Shown piece by piece: positions 40,494 through 49,476 of a stretch of 64,000 nucleotides of DNA (positions are counted from its first letter, which is position 1; each line of letters opens with the position of its first letter). Under the pieces are notes generated by a model, which was given only the letters and a program-made list of their open reading frames with translations, was not told where the DNA came from and made no database searches. The stretch lies in the NCBI GenBank assembly GCA_022763185.1, contig JALEGL010000005.1, positions 165,498 to 229,497 on the forward strand, in the 5' to 3' direction. The DNA is from a bacterium. GTDB lineage: Bacteria; Bdellovibrionota_G; JALEGL01. The translations under genes and the position numbers were made by a program.

Positions 40494-40964
40494 TTATTCA
40501 CTACTCTCATCATCTGACATTACATCATCAATGGATGAATCGTCCATTGTACTTGCATCATCATAAGCTGAAGTATCCTCCGCAGCAGATGAATCAATAA
40601 CTTCACTGCTGTCACCATCAGAGCTGTCAGTGTAAACACTATCATCATAAGATGCATCATTGCTGGATGTGGATGTTTCATCTCCATGAATCGATAACTG
40701 CTTCACTTCACTGACCAACCATCCTGCTACCCAGCCCTCACTGATTTTATACCAAAGACGTCCAGTAGCATCTTCTTGACGACCTTCAACCATGTAGGTT
40801 CCTCTATCATCAATTGACCCCACAACTTTTGTTTTTTCTGTTGCCGTATCTTTAGTGCTGGGTATATTTCTAATATTAACATTACCTGACTTAGCCGTTA
40901 TCTGCGTCTGAGCAACACTGCTCGACACAAGTAAAACCAAAGCTAAACTTAAAAATCTTTTCAT
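40494..40964 (-). CDS. Exported bacterial SH3-domain protein with acidic Ser tail
   Basis: 156 residues: signal MKRFLSLALVLLVSSSVA, then an SH3_3-type domain (about 20-92; ITAKSGNVNIRNIPSTKDTA, VVGSIDDRGTYMVEGR, LWYKISEGWVAGWLVSEV). The last 60 residues are almost entirely Ser, Asp, Glu and Thr (DDSVYTDSSDGDSSEV), a disordered acidic tail. SH3b domains usually bind peptidoglycan or its peptides. Monocistronic. Confidence 0.85.
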   Translation of the reverse strand: MKRFLSLALVLLVSSSVAQTQITAKSGNVNIRNIPSTKDTATEKTKVVGSIDDRGTYMVEGRQEDATGRLWYKISEGWVAGWLVSEVKQLSIHGDETSTSSNDASYDDSVYTDSSDGDSSEVIDSSAAEDTSAYDDASTMDDSSIDDVMSDDESSE

Positions 40965-41097
40965 AACAATATCCTTTCTTACGCAGCTCGCGTATTAAGA
41001 ATATTGTGCCCTATTTTTTTGATTTGTCTTTTTATTTTTTTAAATTTATTGCAACGCAAAAATCATTTTTTGTTGCCAAGAAATCATGAATGTGAAT

Positions 41098-41691
41098 CTA
41101 GCGTTTCCACATTTGCATCCAAGAAAACCCAGTAGAATATCTTTTATAAGGTGGCATGATATCTTCTTGTGCCTCCTTTACCTCACTCACTGAAATAAAC
41201 GATCTTGGATGATATTGCCGAATCAAATCCATGCATTCCTTCAAAAGCTTTTTCACCACAACAATATAAATAATACTTACCTCACCATGATGACCGTTTC
41301 CTTTAGAAACCGTATAACCATAGCCTTCCTGTTCTAAAACACTGACCAACTCATCTGAGTTTTTTCGCGTTACCAACCTGAGCATTACCTTGCCCAGGGC
41401 AAGTTTTCCTTCAACATATATCCCAACAAATGTACCCGCAGAAAATCCTGCGGCATACGCAAAGGCATTGAGAAAACCACCTAAATTGGCTATCACTTGA
41501 GATATGGCAAAAACCCAAATCAGTGTTTGAAAAAACCCCAATGTTGCCGCTGTGTATTTTTCACCTCGAGTAACATAAATCACTCTGACAGTATCCAAGG
41601 TCATATCTAAAAGACGCGCAAAAAAGATCAGTACCGGTGTTATGTAATCAATTGTATCTAACTGCTCTAACAACATATCCATAAAAACCAC
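41098..41691 (-). CDS. UPF0316 / DUF2179 membrane protein
   Basis: 197 residues. Three N-terminal membrane helices form the DUF5698 part, starting VLIFFARLLDMTLDTVRVIYV, with the segment RGEKYTAATLGFFQTLIWVFAI. The soluble DUF2179 domain follows (LVSVLEQEGYGYTVSKGNGH..GEVSIIYIVVVKK). The combination is diagnostic of UPF0316; its function is unknown. The first Met at 41691 and the Met at residue 4 or 6 are equally possible starts. Confidence 0.85.
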   Translation of the reverse strand: MVFMDMLLEQLDTIDYITPVLIFFARLLDMTLDTVRVIYVTRGEKYTAATLGFFQTLIWVFAISQVIANLGGFLNAFAYAAGFSAGTFVGIYVEGKLALGKVMLRLVTRKNSDELVSVLEQEGYGYTVSKGNGHHGEVSIIYIVVVKKLLKECMDLIRQYHPRSFISVSEVKEAQEDIMPPYKRYSTGFSWMQMWKR

Positions 41692-41793
41692 ATACTACGA
41701 TGCTTTGTTTTATCCAAATCTTAATAAACATAAAACCATTAAAAATGGCCATATGCTCGCATGGTATCTAAAACTTTGCTGTATGATGAGTGT

Positions 41794-42366
41794 TTAAAAC
41801 GTCCCTTCAAAAGTGAATGCTTCTACGGGTCGACGCTGGTTAGGCTCTTCTTTTTCACGTAAGTTTTCTGGTAAATTTTCTTTATCCCCTTGATAACCTA
41901 CAGCAATAACCGACATGGCCTGATACTCTTCTTGATCAACATTAAGAACATCATAAATTTCATTGGCTTTAAAGCCTCCCATAGAGTGGCATATCATACC
42001 CATAGCCTGTGCTTGCAAAGCCATGGACATCCAAGCAGCGCCCGCATCAAAAGCTGCCCAATCATTTTCCTGCCCAGTAGAACTAAAGTTTTTCCTTGCA
42101 AACACTGCAATAAGTACCGGTGCATGATTGGCCCAAACCTGATTGGCATCATTCAAAATAGACTGCATGCGTTTTAAATCGTCTTGCTTTTTGGCATAAA
42201 CAAACATCCAGGGTTGCTCGTTAAAACAAGAAGGTGCCCAGCGAGCTGCTTCAAATAATGCTTCTAGCTCTGCTATCTCTACATCCTTATGCATGAAAGA
42301 CCGAGGTGACCAACGATTGATAAACTGTTTTTTTAATTTTCTGCTGTGACTTTTTCTTTGACTCAT
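41794..42366 (-). CDS. Nitroreductase-family protein
   Basis: About 190-residue FMN-dependent oxidoreductase of the NfsB/nitroreductase fold: NRWSPRSFMHKDV, ALFEAARWAPSCFNEQPWMF, the FDAGAAWMSMALQAQAMGM helix and VIAVGYQGDKENLP. It probably reduces nitro or quinone compounds with NAD(P)H; the substrate is not evident. The ATG at 42366 follows AAAGGGTGAG. It is divergent from an HxlR regulator 127 bp away, the usual arrangement for a substrate-induced reductase. Confidence 0.9.
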   Translation of the reverse strand: MSQRKSHSRKLKKQFINRWSPRSFMHKDVEIAELEALFEAARWAPSCFNEQPWMFVYAKKQDDLKRMQSILNDANQVWANHAPVLIAVFARKNFSSTGQENDWAAFDAGAAWMSMALQAQAMGMICHSMGGFKANEIYDVLNVDQEEYQAMSVIAVGYQGDKENLPENLREKEEPNQRRPVEAFTFEGTF

Positions 42367-42492
42367 ACTCACCCTTTCGTTGTATTGAAACCTTTGTACG
42401 CCATCTAAAAAACTGGCCTAAAAAATTTTATTCAATTGACAAGTTTATAACACATAAGATAACTTTTGGTAAGTATCAGGGTAAAAGTAAGT

Positions 42493-42810
42493 ATGAATTC
42501 TTCACAAGACATTTGTCCCATCCGCGCATGTGCAAAAATTATTTCGAGGGCTTGGGCATTAGAGATTATTTACCATCTTAGTCATGGGCCTTTGTTTTAT
42601 GGAAAACTTAAAACAGCCTTAAATAACATTTCTGATAAAGTGCTGACCACACGTTTAAAAGAATTTGAATCTGAATTTATTGTTAAACGTAAAGTTATTC
42701 CCTGCAAACCCCCTAAAGTAGAATACAGCCTGGGACCTGTGGGCAAAGATTTAGTTCCGCTTTTTCAATCCATGACTAAAATTGGTAAAAAGCTGAATAA
42801 GAGAAAATAA
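42493..42810 (+). CDS. HxlR-family winged-helix regulator
   Basis: About 105 residues from MNSSQDICPIRACAKIISRA; the ATG at 42493 is preferred over the TTG at 42466. HxlR features: CPI near the N-terminus, HGPLFYGKLKTALNNISDKVL as the recognition region, TTRLKEFESEF, and VEYSLGPVGKDLVPL wing. Members with CPI Cys often sense aldehydes, quinones or redox state. It lies divergent to the nitroreductase and is its likely regulator. Confidence 0.9.
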   Translation: MNSSQDICPIRACAKIISRAWALEIIYHLSHGPLFYGKLKTALNNISDKVLTTRLKEFESEFIVKRKVIPCKPPKVEYSLGPVGKDLVPLFQSMTKIGKKLNKRK

Positions 42811-42817
42811 GCTTTGC

Positions 42818-43618
42818 ATGCATCAAAAGTACCCCTCAGAATTTGAAACGGCTTTACTCAACATGTTTTCACCTGATGTAAGTATGCCGGATAATCATAT
42901 GCAAGTTGAACATACTGAATATATTGATCGTTACATTGGTCCTGGGGACGCTGCTTTTTATTACAGTTTGCATCTCAAAAAAGCTTGTTCACAGGAAAAA
43001 TTCATAGCACTCATTAAGCACGAAATTAAATTGGCTCAAAAGAAACAAAGAAAAGCTTTTGAACTTAGGCTTTTCCCACTGCCTCAACTTACCTTTTCAC
43101 CCGACTTGCTAAAAGACTTAAACTTTGAGCCCCCACGCATTTTAGATTTTTTCTATACCGCAACCGATACAGCGATTGCTACATCCAACAGAATAAACCA
43201 TAGACGTGTTCAAAATGATCAAGATTTTAAGCTTTTACTTTCATTGCTTGAACACATTTTTGGACCGCCTTCAGAAACCTTAGCTCAATATTTTCAAAAC
43301 GGTTTAAAACATGAAGTCTTAGACTCTAAAAAACGTGTGGCTGCCTATATTAGTTTCCTTGATGATCAACCAGCCGGTGTAGGTTGGATCAAACTGTACA
43401 ATAAGATTGGTTTTTTATTTGGTGGCGGTACTTTAATAAAATATAGAAAGCAAGGTGTTTACCGGGCAAATGTATGTGTTAGAAAACAATTTGCTCAACA
43501 GCATGGAGCAGACTTTGTTGTCAGTGAGTCTTCTGAGCAAAGTGCGCTGGCTTTAAACACATTAAGCTTTACCCATTTAGGAAAAAGTCATTCCTGGGTT
43601 TATCGTTTTGATCATTAG
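42818..43618 (+). CDS. GNAT-like acetyltransferase-related protein
   Basis: 266 residues, cytosolic. The C-terminal half resembles a GNAT fold: VAAYISFLDDQPAGVGWIKL, FGGGTLIKYRKQGVYRANVC where the acetyl-CoA loop expects RxxGxxx, HGADFVVSESSEQSALALNT, and a final LSFTHLGKSHSWVYRF. The N-terminal half (about 130 residues) is unassigned. It starts 8 bp after the HxlR gene and so is probably cotranscribed with it. Confidence 0.65.
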   Translation: MHQKYPSEFETALLNMFSPDVSMPDNHMQVEHTEYIDRYIGPGDAAFYYSLHLKKACSQEKFIALIKHEIKLAQKKQRKAFELRLFPLPQLTFSPDLLKDLNFEPPRILDFFYTATDTAIATSNRINHRRVQNDQDFKLLLSLLEHIFGPPSETLAQYFQNGLKHEVLDSKKRVAAYISFLDDQPAGVGWIKLYNKIGFLFGGGTLIKYRKQGVYRANVCVRKQFAQQHGADFVVSESSEQSALALNTLSFTHLGKSHSWVYRFDH

Positions 43619-43739
43619 CTTCAAAGGGCTTACAATATAAAAAATATTTTTTAAGCAAGATCTTGCCAATTCATTTTAAGTGCTTAAACTTAGTCCAAAC
43701 GATATCAATATCATTCACATTTTAAAAAAGGAGATTTTT

Positions 43740-44342
43740 GTGAAAAAATTAGTTTTAACGTTATTAAGCTTGGCCATGGTGCCTGCAGCATTTGCGGCAA
43801 AAAAGGTGAAGACTCTTGCTGTGGATAAAGATGCAAGCACCCTTTCCTGGACTGGAGAAAAAATTACAGGTGATACGCATGTTGGTACCATTTCTATAAG
43901 TGAAGGCTCACTTGAAATGAAAAAAAATAAGCTCACTGGCGGTTCATTTGTCATTGATATGTCCAGCATTGTTAATACAGACGTTGAAGATAAAAAATAC
44001 AATAAAAAATTGGTTGACCATCTTAAATCTGATGACTTTTTTGCCGTAGAAAAGCACCCAACTGCTAAATTTGTGATCACAGATGTTAAGGCAAAAAAAG
44101 ATGGAAAACACACTATTACAGGTGATTTAACCATCCGAGATAAAACAGAGTCCATTAGCTTTGATGCAGATGTTACACAAGAAAAAGACAGTATCACTGC
44201 CAAAGCAGAAGATATTAAGTTCAATAGAGCTAAGTTTGATGTCAAATACAACTCTGGAAGCTTTTTCTCAGTTAAAAAGCTTGGGGACAAGCTCATCAAA
44301 GATGAAATTAAATTGGATGTGGTCTTAAAAGCTAAGAAGTAA
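43740..44342 (+). CDS. YceI-family exported protein
   Basis: About 200 residues with signal MKKLVLTLLSLAMVPAAFA. Start is the GTG at 43740, 7 bases after AAGGAG; the longer frame to 43680 is not used. YceI lipocalin-like features: STLSWTGEKITGDTHVGTIS, FVIDMSSIVNTDVED, LVDHLKSDDFFAVEKHPTAK, DLTIRDKTESISFDAD and ending KDEIKLDVVLKAKK. These barrels bind isoprenoid or lipid-like molecules in the periplasm. A good terminator follows. Confidence 0.92.
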   Translation: MKKLVLTLLSLAMVPAAFAAKKVKTLAVDKDASTLSWTGEKITGDTHVGTISISEGSLEMKKNKLTGGSFVIDMSSIVNTDVEDKKYNKKLVDHLKSDDFFAVEKHPTAKFVITDVKAKKDGKHTITGDLTIRDKTESISFDADVTQEKDSITAKAEDIKFNRAKFDVKYNSGSFFSVKKLGDKLIKDEIKLDVVLKAKK

Positions 44343-44368
44343 AACAGCTTTCCATAGATCATCTTTAT

Positions 44369-44401
44369 AAAAGCAGCCTAAATTGTTTGGGCTGCTTTTT
44401 A
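44369..44401 (+). terminator. Terminator of the YceI gene
   Basis: AAAAGCAGCC / GGGCTGCTTTTT hairpin followed by ATTTTT on the plus strand, about 27 bp after the stop. Confidence 0.85.
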
Positions 44402-44677
44402 TTTTTACGCATGTTTTTATACATAGCCTCATGCCGTTGACTAAGGGAACAATTTAAGCTGAATGTGGTGAAGCCTTGAGCAAAAGTAACCATAAACGAT
44501 ATACTTTTAGAATAGGGTTGTTTAAGAGGATGCAATCCATAGGCTAAGCCCTGTTCCATTAATAACCTTGCGTCCTCACAATGAACAAGTTCAGAAAAAC
44601 AAGCATTCGCATTCTCCCTAAACTTTAAACGGAGCTTGATTTATTTTTTACCGTTAATATTCAACTATTAAGAATGC
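44402..44677 (-). other. Gap with a start-less open frame, possible gene remnant
   Basis: Between the YceI terminator and marC. One minus-strand frame is open from about 44640 to the stop at 44365-44367, reading LKFRENANACFSELVHCEDA, then LAYGLHPLKQPYSKSISF, then FTTFSLNCSLSQRHEAMY. It lacks an upstream start and ribosome-binding site before the Met at 44559, and runs into the YceI terminator. The residue mix looks more protein-like than random, so a truncated pseudogene is possible. No family recognised. Confidence 0.25.
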
Positions 44678-45388
44678 TTAGCGAACAATACTGATAATGC
44701 TGTTTGCTTCTGGAAAGGCTTGACTTAGACCATTGAGCACCAACTGTACAGCAATAGCAGCAATCAACAGGCCCATCACTCGATTCACTACTCTAATTCC
44801 AGAAGGTTTAATTTTTTTCAGTAAAATATGCGAATAGCGTAAAACCAAATATGTAAATAAACTGACAAATGCTATTGAAAAATATACTGACCCGGCTTCA
44901 AAGGCACTGTAAGCTTTCGATTTCATCACCACCACCATGGTAATGGCGGCCGGCCCAGCCAAAAGAGGCATGGCCAATGGAATAATGGAAATATCCTCTT
45001 CTTCCAAAGCATCCGCTTGTTCTTCAGGCAAAGTTTTGGCTCTAACGTGTTTACCTTTAAGCATATCTAGCGCAACGCCAAATACAAAAACACCGCCAGC
45101 AATTTGAAATGCATTGAGTGTAATTCCCACCAGCTTAAAAACCAGTTCACCACAGATTGAAAACAGCAATAAAATAACAAAAACACTCAAACTGGCTTTT
45201 TTGGCCATTAACTTTTGAGTTAACCTCGAGGAAGATACATGTGGATGCGAAACAAAAAACATCGATGCTCCCAATGGATTAACCGCGGACAACAAACTGG
45301 ATATCGTAATGATAACAAAATTAAATGTCGACATTGCGCTTTGATCAAATGTAAAAGCAGAACTTAGTAATACAAATCCTTCATTCAT
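44678..45388 (-). CDS. MarC-family integral membrane protein
   Basis: UPF0056/MarC family, six membrane helices, function unknown (an early link to multiple antibiotic resistance was not upheld). Signatures: SLLSAVNPLGASMFFVSH near the N-terminus and SIIPLAMPLLAGPAAITMVV in the middle, plus GGVFVFGVALDML and the C-terminal VVNRVMGLLIAAIAVQLVL. 236 residues is slightly long, and the Met at residue 19 (45334) is an alternative start. Confidence 0.9.
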   Translation of the reverse strand: MNEGFVLLSSAFTFDQSAMSTFNFVIITISSLLSAVNPLGASMFFVSHPHVSSSRLTQKLMAKKASLSVFVILLLFSICGELVFKLVGITLNAFQIAGGVFVFGVALDMLKGKHVRAKTLPEEQADALEEEDISIIPLAMPLLAGPAAITMVVVMKSKAYSAFEAGSVYFSIAFVSLFTYLVLRYSHILLKKIKPSGIRVVNRVMGLLIAAIAVQLVLNGLSQAFPEANSIISIVR

Positions 45389-45552
45389 TTCAAGTGATAT
45401 CTAGCACGCATATATTAAGATTTAATAAATTTTTTATATTTTTCCCCTTAGTTACTGCAATAATATTCATGAAAATAATCATGCTCAAACCCTTTAAAAC
45501 CAAATATTCCTTTACCCTATGAGCAACACAATGTTACTTTGATTAACTCTTT

Positions 45553-46905
45553 ATGAAACGCAAAGATTTAACTCAAGGCCCTGTTTCTGGTCATATCATT
45601 AAGCTTGCCCTACCCATGATGGTAGGCGTCTTCTCAATTATGGTGTTTAATTTAATTGACACTTATTTTATTGGTCGCCTAGGGACGGATGCTTTAGCTG
45701 CCATCAGTTTTACCTTTCCTGTGGTGATGTTGGTGGGCAGCATTTCTTTTGGCATGACCATGGCCATGACCAGTATGATTTCTCGCTTGATGGGTGAGCA
45801 AAAAAGTCAAAAAATAAAGCAAACCGTTTCAGATTGTTTATGTTTTGCGCTGCTGATTGTCATGTTTATTTCTCTTCTAGGTCAACTCAGCTTGGATTGG
45901 GTTTTTGAAAGTTTGGGAGCCAAAGATCATTTAATGCCACTGATTCGTGATTACATGCAGATCTGGTATTACAGCATTATTTTCTTACTCATTCCCATGA
46001 TGGGCAATGGTGCAATCCGCGGCTTGGGAGATACTTTGTTCCCAGCCATTGTGATGTTAGTTGCGGCCTTGGTCAATGCTATTTTTGATCCCATTTTAAT
46101 TTTTGGTCATTTTGGCTTTCCAGCTTATGGCATCAAAGGTGCCGCTTATGCCACCATCATTTCTAGAATTTTTACGCTCATTGCCGGGCTTATAGTTTTG
46201 CATTACCGAGAAAAATTGTTGGTGAGACCGTTTAAAAATATGCAAGAAAGTCTGGGCCATGTCCATGACTTGATTCGTTTAGGGATTCCTGCTGCTTTAA
46301 ACAATATGATTGGCCCAATATCCATTGCCATCATTACTAAAATGATTGCCCAATATGGTCCTGAAGCCATTGCCGGTTTTGGTGTGGCTTCAAAAGTAGA
46401 GTCCTTTGTTACCATTCCATTGATGGGTATTGCTGCTGGTCTTGGTCCTTATGCGGGACAAAACTACGGCGCGCATCTTATTAATCGTCTAAAACAAGGC
46501 ATTACTTTTGCCAATAAAAGCTCAACTGTAACTCTTCTACTCATGGGATCCATCTGCGTTATTTTTGCCAAAAACATCAGCCAGTTTTTTAGCAACAATG
46601 CTGCCGTTATTGATAGCGCTTCAACATACATGCAATGGGTTGCTTTGAGTTATATTTTCTTGAGTTTTCTGGCCAACACCAACTCTTCTTTGATTTCCAT
46701 GGGAAAACCAAAGCTTGCCTTGTGGATCACCATTTTAAGAACCCTGATTTTTTATATTCCCTTGGCTTATGTTTTAAGCTCTATCTTTGAGCTCAATGGC
46801 ATTTATTATGCGGCAAGCTTGGCCAATATTTTTTCTGGCTTGGCTGCGCTTTATTATATCCATACAAACTTGCAAGGCACCACAAGTACAAAAACAAATA
46901 GATGA
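45553..46905 (+). CDS. MATE-family efflux transporter
   Basis: 450-residue multidrug and toxin extrusion protein with 12 membrane helices. N-terminal LTQGPVSGHIIKLALPMMVG and NLIDTYFIGRLGTDALAAIS are the family opening. The second half repeats the fold (LIRLGIPAALNNMIGPISIA, GFGVASKVESFVTIPLMGIA, GPYAGQNYGAHLINRLKQGI). It exports cationic drugs or metabolites using Na+ or H+ gradients; substrate unknown. Monocistronic. Confidence 0.93.
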   Translation: MKRKDLTQGPVSGHIIKLALPMMVGVFSIMVFNLIDTYFIGRLGTDALAAISFTFPVVMLVGSISFGMTMAMTSMISRLMGEQKSQKIKQTVSDCLCFALLIVMFISLLGQLSLDWVFESLGAKDHLMPLIRDYMQIWYYSIIFLLIPMMGNGAIRGLGDTLFPAIVMLVAALVNAIFDPILIFGHFGFPAYGIKGAAYATIISRIFTLIAGLIVLHYREKLLVRPFKNMQESLGHVHDLIRLGIPAALNNMIGPISIAIITKMIAQYGPEAIAGFGVASKVESFVTIPLMGIAAGLGPYAGQNYGAHLINRLKQGITFANKSSTVTLLLMGSICVIFAKNISQFFSNNAAVIDSASTYMQWVALSYIFLSFLANTNSSLISMGKPKLALWITILRTLIFYIPLAYVLSSIFELNGIYYAASLANIFSGLAALYYIHTNLQGTTSTKTNR

Positions 46906-46941
46906 TTTCTTTATAGTATAGTCCTGATTAAAAAATATGAC

Positions 46942-47376
46942 TTAATTCATTAAGCTTACAACGGTATCTTTTAAGCTTGTTAAGCCCGCTTTTTGGCCTA
47001 TGCTTAAACTTTCTTCTTTGCTTTTACCATCCAACCAATATGCTTTGAGCGCATACATAGCACCAACACGGTTAGAACTACCGCAGTGAACCAAGGTTTT
47101 TTCTGATCCAATACTGTCTAAAATATCCGAAAAGGCTTTGACTTTGTCTTTTGATAAATCACCGGCATTGGCAATACTAAGGTGATGGTAGGCAATACCC
47201 GTATCAGCAAACCAATTTTTTTCTTCTAGCGGGGATGGCATTTCATCCTGACCTCTTAAATTAATCACATGAGAAAAGCCTTCTTGTTTTAAGATGGGTA
47301 CGTCCTGGGGAGAGATTTGGCCAGAACATAGTTGAGAAGACTCTGTATTGAAAACATATGGTGTTGTTAATTGCAT
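46942..47376 (-). CDS. Protein tyrosine/dual-specificity phosphatase-like protein
   Basis: 144-residue cytosolic protein with the P-loop HCGSSNRVGAMYAL (HCxxxxxR type) and a preceding DSIGSEKTLV strand. GFSHVINLRGQDEMPSPLEE and YHHLSIANAGDL are typical of the small phosphatase-like group related to BLH/DUF442 proteins. The general acid Asp is probably in NAGDLSKDK. The substrate is unknown. It follows the secreted-protein gene by 9 bp and is likely in its operon. Confidence 0.78.
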   Translation of the reverse strand: MQLTTPYVFNTESSQLCSGQISPQDVPILKQEGFSHVINLRGQDEMPSPLEEKNWFADTGIAYHHLSIANAGDLSKDKVKAFSDILDSIGSEKTLVHCGSSNRVGAMYALKAYWLDGKSKEESLSIGQKAGLTSLKDTVVSLMN

Positions 47377-47385
47377 GGGGACAGT

Positions 47386-47934
47386 TTAATCATTTTTGGC
47401 AAAAATGTGAATTGTTTTCACTCCTTCATCCAATAAAACAAAGTTGATGCCTGAACACTGGTACTGTGTTTGTCTGATTAGACAATCTTTTATACCCTCA
47501 AGCTTTTGCTTACTTGAACCAATAGCTATGCCTTCTCGTGTTTTATAATCTTCATTGTTCACTTCAATCAAAACCAATTTTTTTTGGTCAAAATAAAAGC
47601 CCAAACCTTGAGCATAGCTTTCATAATAAAGATTGTTCTGTTGATTGATAGGGTTCAGTTTATTTTTTCCTGCTCCCAAGGGCAATTCGGTTTTTACATC
47701 TTCTAGCGTCATATGCAAAAAAAACTTCCCTGCTTGTCTGCCTGGATCAAGTAAAAAATCATCTTGCACACTCACCAAAGCTTGGCCCTTGCCTTGAAAA
47801 GAAAAAATACCGTCGACTTCTGGCCCTGATTCATACACACCACGCACAGGGGGTTCACAATAATCTTGGGCATGGGCAGAAAAAAACCCACAGACGCCTG
47901 CTATAAGCACTACCAATGTTTTGACATTCAACAT
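47386..47934 (-). CDS. Secreted protein of unknown function
   Basis: 182 residues from the ATG at 47934 (a TTG at 47943 is possible). Signal MLNVKTLVVLIAGVCGFFSAHA, mature start QDYCEPPVRGVYES. Mainly beta, with DGIFSFQGKGQALVSVQDDF and IAIGSSKQKLEGIKDCLIRQ, the latter like the helix in SmpA/BamE-type or DUF-type periplasmic domains. Four Cys could make two disulfides. Family not recognised. Confidence 0.68.
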   Translation of the reverse strand: MLNVKTLVVLIAGVCGFFSAHAQDYCEPPVRGVYESGPEVDGIFSFQGKGQALVSVQDDFLLDPGRQAGKFFLHMTLEDVKTELPLGAGKNKLNPINQQNNLYYESYAQGLGFYFDQKKLVLIEVNNEDYKTREGIAIGSSKQKLEGIKDCLIRQTQYQCSGINFVLLDEGVKTIHIFAKND

Positions 47935-48028
47935 AACGCTCAAAATAGTATATCTTATTTATCTAAAATCTTCCACCAAGCAAACTGGTGAATCATGCCA
48001 ATCTTTGGTATCACTCATAGGGACACAT

Positions 48029-48355
48029 ATGAGCAACACTTCAACACGCATTGTTATGAGCAGTTTTCCTTCTTTGGCTGTTGCCAAAAAAGTTGCGCGT
48101 ATTGTTGTGCAAGAAAAACTTTGTGCTTGCATACAAATTCAAAGCCCAATGACCTCCGTCTATACTTGGAAAGGTACGCTTGAAGAAAGCCGGGAGTTCA
48201 TGGTTTACTTTAAAACTTTATCGCATTTAGAAAAAAAGCTATATCAACGGATAAAAGATCATCATCCCTACGATTGCCCTGAAATTATAAGCATAGCAGC
48301 CAGCAATGTGGATGAAAACTATCAACAATGGATGAAAAACACATGCCTGAAATGA
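48029..48355 (+). CDS. cutA: CutA1 divalent-ion tolerance protein
   Basis: 108-residue trimeric protein linked to copper and other divalent-metal tolerance. Start is ATG 48029 (MSNTSTRIVMSSFPS) after AGGGA; the long upstream frame is not used. Signatures: AVAKKVARIVVQEKLCACIQ, SVYTWKGTLEESREFMVYFK, LYQRIKDHHPYDCPEIISI, and NYQQWM at the end. Its stop overlaps the pfk start. Confidence 0.93.
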   Translation: MSNTSTRIVMSSFPSLAVAKKVARIVVQEKLCACIQIQSPMTSVYTWKGTLEESREFMVYFKTLSHLEKKLYQRIKDHHPYDCPEIISIAASNVDENYQQWMKNTCLK

Positions 48356-49428
48356 AAAAAAATTTAAACATTGGCCTTATCACCGGTGGAGGCGACTGCC
48401 CAGGGCTTAACAATGCCATTATGGGTCTGGTCAAAGCCAGCGAAAGCCATGGACATCGAGTAACTGGATTTTATCGTTCATGGAATGGCTTGATTGAAAA
48501 TCAATATCTTAAATTAAACTCAGATGCTGTCGACGGTATTGGTCACATGGGAGGCACCATTTTAAAAAGTGCCAAAAGCTTTCCTTTAAACTCCCAAGAA
48601 AAATTGGATGCCATTGCCAACACAATTAAAGAACATGCTTTAGATGTCTTGGTTATTATTGGTGGCGACAGCACCTTGTATGTAGCCAAACAAATTCATG
48701 AAAAACTCAATATCCCTATCATGGGCATCCCCAAAACCATTGACAATGATATCCCTCACAATGATTACAGCATTGGTTTTATGACCGCTGTAGAAACCGT
48801 TTGTCAGAGCATTGAGCAAGTTAAAACCAGTGCTAAAAGTCATAGTCGCGCTATGGTTGTAGAAATCATGGGCAGGCATACCGGCCATTTAACCGCTTAT
48901 GCTGGCTTGGCCTCGGGCTGTGACATTATTCTGGTTCCTGAACACCCTATGCGCCTGGATAAACTTAAAAAAGACATTGAACGCCGCTTTAACAGCTCAA
49001 AAAAATATTTGCTCATTGCCGTTGCTGAAGGCGCCATTCTTCTCGATGAAAAAGATAAGCCGATACAACTCTTTGAACACGATGAAAGCTTTAAAGGCAT
49101 GAGTGAAAAAGGCAGCATACGCTACGGGGGTATTGCTGAATATATAAGCGATTGGATCAACAGCTTTGTTGATTGGGATGCACGACACTTGGTTTTGGGG
49201 CATGTTCAGCGTGGCGGAAGTCCAAATGCCATGGATAGAATCTTGGCGTTTTCATTGGGCGCAAAAACAGCTGAACTAATAGGTCAACAAAAATTCAACC
49301 AAATCTTGGGCTATATGAATGGTCATATTACTCATACCCCTTTTGATGAAGTCTTTGCCAACAACAAAGAACAGCAAAAACCCTTGCCTGAAAGTTTTTA
49401 CAGACTGTGCAACCTTAACACTTTTTAA
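48352..49428 (+). CDS. pfkA: 6-phosphofructokinase, unusual phosphoryl-donor residues
   Basis: 358 residues from the ATG at 48352, which overlaps the cutA stop as ATGA; ATGs at 48328 and 48343 are alternatives. Fructose-6-phosphate 1-kinase of the PfkA superfamily: ITGGGDCPGLNNAIMGLVKA, VIIGGDSTLYVAKQ, GIPKTIDNDIPHNDYSIGF, VEIMGRHTGHLTAYAG, HLVLGHVQRGGSPNAMDR. At E. coli position 104 it has Ser (GGDST) where ATP enzymes have Gly and PPi enzymes Asp, and at 124 it has Lys (PKTIDND) as in PPi-dependent and some ATP-dependent types. Donor cannot be fixed by sequence. Confidence 0.9.
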   Translation: MKKNLNIGLITGGGDCPGLNNAIMGLVKASESHGHRVTGFYRSWNGLIENQYLKLNSDAVDGIGHMGGTILKSAKSFPLNSQEKLDAIANTIKEHALDVLVIIGGDSTLYVAKQIHEKLNIPIMGIPKTIDNDIPHNDYSIGFMTAVETVCQSIEQVKTSAKSHSRAMVVEIMGRHTGHLTAYAGLASGCDIILVPEHPMRLDKLKKDIERRFNSSKKYLLIAVAEGAILLDEKDKPIQLFEHDESFKGMSEKGSIRYGGIAEYISDWINSFVDWDARHLVLGHVQRGGSPNAMDRILAFSLGAKTAELIGQQKFNQILGYMNGHITHTPFDEVFANNKEQQKPLPESFYRLCNLNTF

Positions 49429-49476
49429 GGCTCTAACTTTTTAAGGCTCTAACTTATTAAGAATTACTTTTAAAAC

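Noticed and set aside
47377-47384. GGGGACAG as another 59-bp repeat end
   Set aside because: Only eight bases match, with no inverted partner; it lies in the leader between two genes and may be chance.
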